From: Emcibacter sp.
GTDB taxonomy: Bacteria; Pseudomonadota; Alphaproteobacteria; Sphingomonadales; Emcibacteraceae
Direction: 5' to 3'
DNA length: 15,750 nt
Assembly (NCBI GenBank): GCA_027019205.1
Contig: JALUWZ010000055.1
Span: forward strand, 1 to 15,750
The position numbers and the translations under genes were made by a program. The notes below the pieces were generated by a model. It had not been told where the DNA came from, searched no databases, and saw only the letters and a program-made list of their open reading frames with translations. Shown piece after piece: positions 1-6,084 of this stretch; position 1 is the stretch's first letter, and each line of letters opens with the position of its first letter.

Positions 1-1
1 C

Positions 2-607
2 GCTTTCATGTTCTGGACCGGAGGCGGCGATTTATCCCGGGGCAATGGCGCAAAATCAGTGCTTTATGCCACGGCACTTGCCTGCCTTGTCGCCTATGTC
101 ATGATGCTCATAAGCCGTAAATTCAGTCATATCCAGCTGGTAAAGACCGGTTTTCACGGCATGGGGGAATTGTTGCCACTGGTGACGATCGTCCTGTTTT
201 CACTGGCACTCGGGGCGAGCCTCAAACAACTCGGCACCGGGGTTTTTATTGCCGGACTGGTCGGCGATTATCTGCCGCTGGTTCTGGTGGTGCCGGTATT
301 ATTCCTGTCGGGCGCGCTGATTTCCTTTACCACCGGCACCTCATGGGGCACCTTTGCCATCCTCATTCCGCTCGGCGTGCCGCTGATTCAGACCCTCGGC
401 CTGCCGCCGTCACTGGTGCTGTCGGCGATCCTCGGCGGCGGGGTATTTGGTGATCATTGCTCGCCGATTTCCGACACCACCGCCATATCCGCCATTGCCA
501 GCGGTTGTGATCTGCTGGAGCATGTCAAAACCCAGCTGCCCTATGCGCTGATTGCCGGCGGGATCACCTTGATTCTTTATGTAATCGCCAGTATTGTGAT
601 GATATGA
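2..607 (+). CDS. nhaC: NhaC-family Na+/H+ antiporter, C-terminal part (partial at left edge)
   Basis: This is the carboxy-terminal ~200 residues of a polytopic inner-membrane antiporter. The reading frame is open to the left edge (Ala-Phe precede the first Met at 8), so the true start lies outside the window. Hydrophobic segments alternate with short loops (about residues 18-36, 52-72, 78-103, 108-130, 133-150 and 176-199 counted from Met 8). The motif GVFGDHCSPISDTT (residues ~145-158) is characteristic of the NhaC/ArsB-like ion-transporter fold and contains the polar and acidic residues expected in the ion path. NhaC proteins exchange Na+ for H+ and support pH and sodium homeostasis; the exact ion is inferred. 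The following phnA-like gene starts 27 bp downstream on the same strand, so the two may be co-transcribed. Confidence 0.85.
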   Translation, partial: AFMFWTGGGDLSRGNGAKSVLYATALACLVAYVMMLISRKFSHIQLVKTGFHGMGELLPLVTIVLFSLALGASLKQLGTGVFIAGLVGDYLPLVLVVPVLFLSGALISFTTGTSWGTFAILIPLGVPLIQTLGLPPSLVLSAILGGGVFGDHCSPISDTTAISAIASGCDLLEHVKTQLPYALIAGGITLILYVIASIVMI

Positions 608-634
608 CCAACCCAACAGGATAAATCTTCTCTC

Positions 635-1216
635 ATGACTATTGATCAGGAAATACAGGCCCGGGCCGGGGCCAAATGTGAATTATGCGCGTCCGGCAAT
701 GTTTGCGAAATCTATGACGTGCCACCGGTAATGGACAGGGTAGCGGAACGGGCGGTGCTGCTCTGCGCCACCTGCCGCGAGCAGATTGACCATCCGGAGA
801 AAACAGACGTTCATCACTGGCGCTGCCTGAATGACAGCATGTGGACTCCGGTTCCGGCGGTTCAGGTGATGGCCTGGCGGATGCTCGACCGGCTGCGCGG
901 TGAAGGCTGGCCGCAGGATTTGCTCGACATGCTCTATCTGGAGGAAGATGTTCTGGCCTGGGCGCAGGCCGGGGAGGAACAGCAGGATGATGATGCGCCT
1001 GCCCCTCACCTCGACTGCAACGGGGCGACCCTCATGGCCGGGGACACGATAACCCTGATCAAGGATTTGAATGTCAAAGGCGGCGGCTTTACCGCAAAGC
1101 GCGGCACTGCCGTACGCAATATCTCCCTCATCCACGACAATCCGGAACAGATCGAGGGCCGGGTAAATGGCCAGCAGATCGTCCTGCTGACCAAATTCGT
1201 CAAGAAATCAGCTTAA
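635..1216 (+). CDS. phnA: PhnA/YjdM-like zinc-ribbon domain protein
   Basis: A 193-residue cytoplasmic protein. Residues ~124-193 (from HLDCNGATLMAGDTITLIKD to the final KFVKKSA) match the compact PhnA (YjdM) C-terminal domain. The N-terminal part has two Cys pairs, C15-x2-C18 and C44-x2-C47, which fit a PhnA-type zinc ribbon, followed by a helical linker with an acidic, glutamine-rich stretch (~113-121). E. coli YjdM is about 110 residues, so this is the longer form with an inserted helical segment. Despite the name, YjdM is not a phosphonatase and its function is not settled. The start at 635 is preceded by AGGA 13 nt upstream, a wide spacing, so initiation may depend on coupling to nhaC. 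The last 9 bp overlap the convergent aminotransferase gene. Confidence 0.8.
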   Translation: MTIDQEIQARAGAKCELCASGNVCEIYDVPPVMDRVAERAVLLCATCREQIDHPEKTDVHHWRCLNDSMWTPVPAVQVMAWRMLDRLRGEGWPQDLLDMLYLEEDVLAWAQAGEEQQDDDAPAPHLDCNGATLMAGDTITLIKDLNVKGGGFTAKRGTAVRNISLIHDNPEQIEGRVNGQQIVLLTKFVKKSA

Positions 1217-2389
1217 CGCTGCCTTCAGCCTTTCCATGGCAACAGTCAATTGTTCCGGGGCGCGGCAGTAGCACAGGCGGAGGAATTTTTCTGACCCCCT
1301 GCCGAAGAAATAGCCGGGGGCAAGGCCGACCTTGGAGCTTGCCAGAATATCCATGCAGGCCTGTTTCGAATCCGTCATGCCGTCAATCTCGAAAAAGGCA
1401 TACATTGCGGCTGTCGGACGCCGGTGCAAAATAACCCGGGGGATTTCTTCCAGCGCGTCACAGGCTATTTCCATACCGGTTCGGCAATATTCGGTCATAT
1501 ATTTAACAAAATCCTCGCCGTCACGGATCGCGGCAATGCCACCATACTGAAGATAGGTTGTCGTGCCGCTGGTGGTATATTGCACCATCATCGCCAGCGT
1601 GTCTTCAAGTGACGGCGGATGCACCAGCCAGCCAAGGCGACTGCCGGTCATGCTCCATGATTTTGACAGACTGTTGACGATCAGAACCCGGTCCTCCGGC
1701 TCCGAAATATCAAGGAATGACGGCACCATCGGTTGCGTAAAGGACATCCGGCAGTAAACCTCGTCCGAAATAATCCAGATGCCTTTTTCACGACCAAGGG
1801 CAAGCAATTGTTTCTGGACCGCAACCGGCAGAATGGCCCCGGTGGGGTTGCCGGGCGAGGCAAAGAAAATCGCCCGGGTCCGGTTGTCACAGGCGGCGGC
1901 AACCTTTTCCATATCCAGCGTCCAGCCCCGGTCATCCAGATCCATCCGGACAGAGCGGGTTTCGGCCCCGACCATTTGGACAATACCGGTAATATTGGGC
2001 CATACCGGATCAATGATCACGATATTATCCCCCTCCCCGGTGGTCAGTTGCACCGCCAGCATAATCGCCGGCATGCCGCCCGAGGTCACGGTAATCCGCT
2101 CCATCCCGACCGGCTTTTCATTCAACCCGCTCAGATAGGTGGCCAGTGTCTGGCGGAATTCCGGAATGCCGTTCTGATGGCTGTAAAAGGTATGTCCGGC
2201 CTTCAGCGCGTCACAGATCGCCTGACCGATAAAGTCGGGCGTTGTGACATCGCCTTCGCCGAACCACAGCGGAATAATTTCCTTGTTGCTGAAAGCATCT
2301 TTGGCAATATTTGCAATATTTTCAAGCGTGATTGATTTTATCTGCTCTCTCGCCCCGGAAACTGCTGTAAGATTTTGATCCTCTAACAT
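1208..2389 (-). CDS. Pyridoxal-phosphate-dependent aminotransferase, class I/II
   Basis: A 393-residue fold-type-I aminotransferase of normal length. Visible landmarks are SPGNPTG at 178-184 (Asn181 contacts PLP), SDEVY at 208-212 (Asp209 pairs with the PLP ring nitrogen; Tyr212), the Schiff-base lysine K243 in SLSKSWSMTGSRLGW, and the carboxylate-binding arginine R371 in FLRLCYC. It should transfer an amino group between an amino acid and a 2-oxo acid in the cytoplasm; the substrate is not readable from these motifs. AGGAG lies about 10 nt before the ATG. Its start lies 24 bp after the stop of the aldolase gene, so it is probably the last gene of the minus-strand operon. This would let it aminate or deaminate a keto acid made or used by the aldolase (inference). 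Confidence 0.9.
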   Translation of the reverse strand: MLEDQNLTAVSGAREQIKSITLENIANIAKDAFSNKEIIPLWFGEGDVTTPDFIGQAICDALKAGHTFYSHQNGIPEFRQTLATYLSGLNEKPVGMERITVTSGGMPAIMLAVQLTTGEGDNIVIIDPVWPNITGIVQMVGAETRSVRMDLDDRGWTLDMEKVAAACDNRTRAIFFASPGNPTGAILPVAVQKQLLALGREKGIWIISDEVYCRMSFTQPMVPSFLDISEPEDRVLIVNSLSKSWSMTGSRLGWLVHPPSLEDTLAMMVQYTTSGTTTYLQYGGIAAIRDGEDFVKYMTEYCRTGMEIACDALEEIPRVILHRRPTAAMYAFFEIDGMTDSKQACMDILASSKVGLAPGYFFGRGSEKFLRLCYCRAPEQLTVAMERLKAALS

Positions 2390-2413
2390 TAATTCTATGC
2401 TCCTGATGCAGAT

Positions 2414-3145
2414 TTACCCTGCGGTAAACTGGATTGACTTACGGCGATAAAGCGCCCGGTTTGCGGTGATGTCATCGCTCAGCACCACCAGACAATAGCC
2501 CTGCCCGCGTCGCCTTTCGGCCTGATCAATATCCGGGGTGAAAATGCCACATTTGATGTTTGCCGCGTCACAAGCCTGCCGGATTTTTCCTATCGCTTCT
2601 TCAACATCCATATCCGCCCCGAGGGACAGTGACAGATCACCGGTGCCGATAAAGATCATATCCACCCCCGGTGTACGGACAATATCCCTGACATTATCAA
2701 GACCGGTCCGGGTTTCAATCATCAGCGCCACGACCGTCGTCCGGTCAGCCTGTTGCCGGTAGGCGGTAAAATCAGCCAGGGGCCGTACCCCGCCGCCGGA
2801 CCGCGACCCCATGGGCGGGTATCTTGACCAGAGGGCGGCACGCGCCGCCTGTTCAGCCGTTTCAATCAGGGGCACGATCACCCCTTCCGCCCCGGCATCA
2901 AGCGCACTGCTGATCGCGAACCGGCTGCATTCCGCAACCCGGACCAGCGGGATCACCCGGTCTTTGACAAGCCCAACGGCATTTTCAAGGCTTTGCCGGT
3001 TCCACAGACCATGCTGGGCATCAAAGACCACGGCCTCTGCCCCGGCATCGGCGGCAAATTCCGCCAGCGGCACAGACCCGAGCGAGAGCCAGAAGCAGCC
3101 AACCGTTTCGCCCTGTATCAATTTTTCCCTGAATCCGCTCCGCAT
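2414..3145 (-). CDS. HpcH/HpaI-type class II aldolase (2-oxo acid aldolase)
   Basis: A 243-residue TIM-barrel aldolase of the HpcH/HpaI family, which cleaves or forms 4-hydroxy-2-oxo acids, usually giving pyruvate and an aldehyde with a divalent metal. Expected active-site features are present: FDAQHGL with His45 (the catalytic-base position in HpaI), Arg69 in PLVRV, the metal ligand Glu144 in LMIETRTGLDN and the metal ligand Asp170 in FIGTGDLSLSLG. GVIVPLIETAEQA (~88-100) is also typical. Characterised relatives act on 4-hydroxy-2-oxoheptanedioate or 2-keto-3-deoxysugar acids; the substrate here is unknown. It follows the LLM monooxygenase by 78 bp, which hold a candidate promoter and palindrome, and precedes the aminotransferase by 24 bp. 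The ribosome-binding site is weak (GAAAG about 7 nt before ATG). Confidence 0.88.
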   Translation of the reverse strand: MRSGFREKLIQGETVGCFWLSLGSVPLAEFAADAGAEAVVFDAQHGLWNRQSLENAVGLVKDRVIPLVRVAECSRFAISSALDAGAEGVIVPLIETAEQAARAALWSRYPPMGSRSGGGVRPLADFTAYRQQADRTTVVALMIETRTGLDNVRDIVRTPGVDMIFIGTGDLSLSLGADMDVEEAIGKIRQACDAANIKCGIFTPDIDQAERRRGQGYCLVVLSDDITANRALYRRKSIQFTAG

Positions 3146-3167
3146 TTTCTACTTTCTATGTAATATC

Positions 3168-3183
3168 ATATGTAAAACCATAT
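3168..3183. promoter_or_regulatory. Candidate operator: 16-bp inverted repeat
   Basis: The sequence is ATATG-N6-CATAT, a perfect inverted repeat. It overlaps the candidate -10 box of the aldolase promoter and the expected transcription start. That is a position where a dimeric repressor would act. No regulator is assigned. Confidence 0.35.
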
Positions 3184-3207
3184 AAACCTCTTGCCCGTCC
3201 TTGGCAA
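3179..3207 (-). promoter_or_regulatory. Candidate sigma70 promoter for aldolase-aminotransferase
   Basis: On the minus strand a -35-like TTGCCA (3207-3202) is followed by a 17-nt spacer and a -10-like TATATG (3184-3179). The start of transcription would fall near 3172, about 27 nt upstream of the aldolase ATG. The -35 matches consensus at five of six positions and the -10 at four of six. Confidence 0.4.
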
Positions 3208-3223
3208 CATAAATTTTTAGACA

Positions 3224-4321
3224 TCATATCCGCAGGCCGGCCTTCTCCAGCAACGGCAACAGCCGGTCAAGGAACCAGGGCAGCTCATATTTAGGATTAA
3301 CGAAAGACATGGCAAGCCCGCCAAAGCCCAGATTATTAAGTCCAATCATCTCTTCGGCAATCTGTTCCGGCGTTCCGATCAACGGATAGCTTCCGGCCCC
3401 GCCGGCAAATCTTTTGCGATACAGGTCATAAGCTGCGGGGTCATGGGAACCGGACATGTTTTTCTTCATCGCCATATGCTGATCAACGGCAGCGTCATCT
3501 GTCCGGGTGACGGCATAATCCTGATAATAGTCCCGGGCCTCCTGTTCTGTCGGACGACAGACCACATGGACCGGGGCGAATATCCCGGCCTGCCGTCCGG
3601 CCTTGTCCACCCGGGACTGAAAGTCGGCAATGGTGACTTTGGCATCATCATATGTAGTGAATGTGGTAAAGATACAGTCGCAGGACCCGGCGGCAAAATC
3701 CCGTCCGGGCGGCGAAAAAGCCGCCGACAGGGTCACGGGGTGAGGCTGCTGCACCGGCCCCGGCGCCCCCTCGACCCCTTTAAGATCAAAGAATTCCCCC
3801 TTGAAATCAAAGGCTGCGTCCCCGGCGAGGGTGCGGCGCAATATCTCGAACCATTCCCTGCCCTGATCATATACCTGATCCGGTTTGGTCAGGCCGAACA
3901 TATCAAATTCCGGCTGATTCCAGCCGCAGACCATATTCAACCCGGCCCGCCCGTGACTGGCATGATCAAGCGTCACCAGCGCCTTGGCCGCATAAACCGG
4001 CGGCACAATCAGGGTATGAACCGTGGCAAACAGGGCGATCTGCTCGGTCAGCCCGGACAGGGCGGCGGCAAAGGTAAAGGTCTCGTAAGAAATATGCCGG
4101 GCATTGGTCTCGCCGCCAAACCCTTTCCAGCGGGCAAGGGGCAGGAAGAAATCAAGCCCGGCCCGGTCGGACATCTGGGCCGCCGCCAGCACATCATCCC
4201 AGTCCGCCATCCATCGGTCGGGATGTCTGGTGATTGACAGACAGCCATCGGCATTGGCACCGAAAACCCCGAGCTTGAATTTATTGCCGCCGCGCATGGG
4301 ATTGCGTTTCACTCTTGCCAT
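3224..4321 (-). CDS. LLM-class flavin-dependent monooxygenase (RutA-like)
   Basis: A 365-residue luciferase-like monooxygenase with the TIM-barrel fold that uses reduced FMN and O2. Family markers are RWKGFGG (64-70), ATVHTLIVPPVYAAKALVTLDH (~99-120) with the aligned GRAGLNMVCGWNQPEF (124-139), and the C-terminal SYPLIGTPEQIAEEM (301-315) typical of the family. The layout and length recall RutA, the pyrimidine monooxygenase, and related sulfonate or dibenzothiophene-sulfone monooxygenases. No other rut genes are nearby, so a pyrimidine role is not supported. A reduced-flavin supplier is also absent from the window. An AAGGGTAGGAT purine run sits just before the ATG. The FAD-binding dehydrogenase lies 70 bp upstream, separated by a good candidate promoter. 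The oxidised substrate is unknown. Confidence 0.88.
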   Translation of the reverse strand: MARVKRNPMRGGNKFKLGVFGANADGCLSITRHPDRWMADWDDVLAAAQMSDRAGLDFFLPLARWKGFGGETNARHISYETFTFAAALSGLTEQIALFATVHTLIVPPVYAAKALVTLDHASHGRAGLNMVCGWNQPEFDMFGLTKPDQVYDQGREWFEILRRTLAGDAAFDFKGEFFDLKGVEGAPGPVQQPHPVTLSAAFSPPGRDFAAGSCDCIFTTFTTYDDAKVTIADFQSRVDKAGRQAGIFAPVHVVCRPTEQEARDYYQDYAVTRTDDAAVDQHMAMKKNMSGSHDPAAYDLYRKRFAGGAGSYPLIGTPEQIAEEMIGLNNLGFGGLAMSFVNPKYELPWFLDRLLPLLEKAGLRI

Positions 4322-4361
4322 ATCCTACCCTTGAATTATGCTGAAATCAGAAATATGAGGA

Positions 4362-4388
4362 ATTATATTAATTTGCATATATAGTCAA
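4362..4388 (-). promoter_or_regulatory. Candidate sigma70 promoter for the LLM monooxygenase
   Basis: On the minus strand TTGACT (4388-4383) and a perfect TATAAT (4367-4362) are separated by 15 nt, shorter than the usual 17. Transcription would start near 4355, leaving a leader of about 34 nt before the monooxygenase ATG. This suggests that the monooxygenase, aldolase and aminotransferase can be expressed apart from the FAD-binding dehydrogenase. Confidence 0.45.
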
Positions 4389-4391
4389 TAT

Positions 4392-5996
4392 TTACTGACT
4401 TTCCCGGATGACCCGGGCGGCCCGGCGTGCCGTCAATATGCAGCCCGACAGGAATGTTCCCTCCAGCGATTTTCTGCCGGATGCCCCGCCACCGCCAAAT
4501 CCCGCCGCCTCGCCGATGGCATAAAGTCCCGGGATCGGGCTGCCATCCTTTTTCAGCACCTCACACTCAAGATTGGTCTGAATACCGCCCAATGTCTTGC
4601 GGGTGATCAGATGGGTGCGAATCGCCAGCAGGGGCCGGGCTTTCGGATCAAGAATCTGCTGGAATTTACAGGTCCTGATCCGGTCACCGGTCCAGCCGCG
4701 CAGCTGAACCAGCCGTCTGATCTGATCATCATTGTGAAATTTTGGTCCCGCCGCCAGCTGCCGGTCAAAGGCGCTGATCTGCTGCTGCATCTCTGCGGCG
4801 GAGATATAATCCCGCCCGATCACGCCATTCATTTTGCGGACAAGCTCAGTCAGATTGTCGGCAATGATAAAATCCTCACTTTCCGTCACCATCCGGCGCA
4901 CAAGGCCGTCATCCGCCATCAGCAGCTTTATCACCAGCCGCCAGAATTTACGCTCCCTGAGGTCCGGATTATGCTCTGCCCCGGAAATGGCCAGCTCGCG
5001 CCGGGCAATTTTCCAGTTCATTACCTGCCAGCTCCACGGTTTTTCCTGTGCCGCCAGCCGGTCGCACAGGAAGGCGGTATCAAAACCGGTAATCAGTGGC
5101 TGCGGCCCGATGCGCCGCCCCCGATGGTCAAGCCACAGGGAGGAGCGGGTCGGCACCAGACTAAGACCGTGGCCGGCAAAAGCGGGCGTTGGATGCGCCA
5201 CCCCGGCGGCATAATTCCACATCCGTTCAAGATGGCTCACCCGGCCTTGCAACGCCTCCACCTGATCATGGATATACCCGTCGGCGGTCGGATGGCAGCC
5301 ATTGAGGATTTTTTCCGGCGGCTGTCCGCCCGGCCAATGCTGTCGGACCTTGTCAAGGTTGCCGCCGATTCCGCCGGTGGCAATGATGACGGCCCCTGCA
5401 TCAAGATGAAAAGACCTCCCGGACAGGCTCTCATGCCCGGCAAGGCCGGTAACCCTGTCGCCGTCCGTGATAAAATTCTCCACCCGGTGATTAAACAGCA
5501 GGGTAAGATTATCCCCTGCCGCCGCCTTCAGACGCCGGATCAGGGTCTCAATCAGATATTGCGCGGTGCCGAGCAGGATATGATAGCGCGGCACGCTGTT
5601 GCCGGGCTGATATAATCCACGCTCGACCCATTGCACGGCGGGCAGAAATTTCAGCCCCATTGCCGTGATCCAGTCATGGACCTCGCCCGTGACATTATCG
5701 ACATAATATCCGGCCCATTGCCGGGGCCAGTGATCATCCGCGTCAAAGCCTGCGAAACTGTGCCAGTCCCGCAGGGCAAGCGCCGGACTGTCCTTGATGC
5801 CCGACTTCCGCTGGGCCGGAGTATCGACCAGCATCATGCCGCCAAAGGCCCCCTTCGCCAGCCCGCCAAAGCTGCCCTCGCCCTGAGCGTCAAGAATCGT
5901 AATCTGCCGCTTCTCGCCGCGTTCAAGCAGCTCAAGGGCCAGAGTAATTCCGGCGATGCCGCCGCCGATGATGGCGATGCCTGTTTTAATGTTCAT
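4392..5996 (-). CDS. FAD-binding dehydrogenase (KstD/fumarate-reductase flavoprotein superfamily)
   Basis: A 534-residue flavoprotein. The N-terminal Rossmann motif IAIIGGGIAGITLALELLE (about residues 8-26) binds the ADP part of FAD. IIATGGIGGN near residue ~209 and the C-terminal GLYAIGEAAGFGGGGASGRK (490-509) complete the FAD site. Stretches such as VDTPAQRKSGIKDS, HWPRQWAGYYVD and NSVPRYHILLGT are those of the uncharacterised 'FAD-binding dehydrogenase' group related to 3-oxosteroid delta1-dehydrogenase and fumarate reductase flavoproteins. Such enzymes usually abstract hydride to make or reduce a C=C bond next to a carbonyl. The substrate is not predictable and a steroid role is not supported. 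No signal peptide is seen, so it is likely cytoplasmic. It is divergent from the aldehyde dehydrogenase gene across 88 bp and heads the minus-strand gene set. The ribosome-binding site is weak. Confidence 0.85.
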   Translation of the reverse strand: MNIKTGIAIIGGGIAGITLALELLERGEKRQITILDAQGEGSFGGLAKGAFGGMMLVDTPAQRKSGIKDSPALALRDWHSFAGFDADDHWPRQWAGYYVDNVTGEVHDWITAMGLKFLPAVQWVERGLYQPGNSVPRYHILLGTAQYLIETLIRRLKAAAGDNLTLLFNHRVENFITDGDRVTGLAGHESLSGRSFHLDAGAVIIATGGIGGNLDKVRQHWPGGQPPEKILNGCHPTADGYIHDQVEALQGRVSHLERMWNYAAGVAHPTPAFAGHGLSLVPTRSSLWLDHRGRRIGPQPLITGFDTAFLCDRLAAQEKPWSWQVMNWKIARRELAISGAEHNPDLRERKFWRLVIKLLMADDGLVRRMVTESEDFIIADNLTELVRKMNGVIGRDYISAAEMQQQISAFDRQLAAGPKFHNDDQIRRLVQLRGWTGDRIRTCKFQQILDPKARPLLAIRTHLITRKTLGGIQTNLECEVLKKDGSPIPGLYAIGEAAGFGGGGASGRKSLEGTFLSGCILTARRAARVIRESQ

Positions 5997-6038
5997 AAAG
6001 CCTGCTGCCTGTTTTCTATGGTAATTTTATTAAATTGT

Positions 6039-6053
6039 AGGATACTCTATCCT
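6039..6053. promoter_or_regulatory. Candidate operator in the divergent intergenic region
   Basis: AGGATA-CTC-TATCCT is a perfect inverted repeat with 6-bp arms. It lies in the middle of the 88-bp AT-rich region between the divergent FAD-binding dehydrogenase and aldehyde dehydrogenase genes. A factor bound here could control both directions. Only weak -35/-10 matches are visible around it (TTTTCA-18-TACAAT on the minus strand). Confidence 0.35.
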
Positions 6054-6084
6054 CTCTTGAAAATAAAAATATACAGGAATTCTC

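Noticed and set aside
3443..4237. A 264-codon plus-strand open frame inside the LLM monooxygenase gene
   Set aside because: It is antisense to the conserved LLM motifs, and its Gly/Pro/His-rich product has no recognisable domain.
3224..4321. Bacterial luciferase / bioluminescence gene
   Set aside because: The luciferase-like fold is shared by many monooxygenases. The motifs are closer to RutA-type enzymes and no lux genes are near.
4611..5615. A 334-codon open frame on the plus strand inside the FAD-binding dehydrogenase gene
   Set aside because: It is antisense to a gene with clear FAD-binding motifs, and its own translation is low-complexity and family-less, as expected of a GC-rich shadow frame.
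4392..5996. 3-oxosteroid delta1-dehydrogenase and a steroid-degradation locus
   Set aside because: The superfamily matches, but the specific sequence groups with uncharacterised FAD-binding dehydrogenases, and no other steroid-catabolism gene is present.
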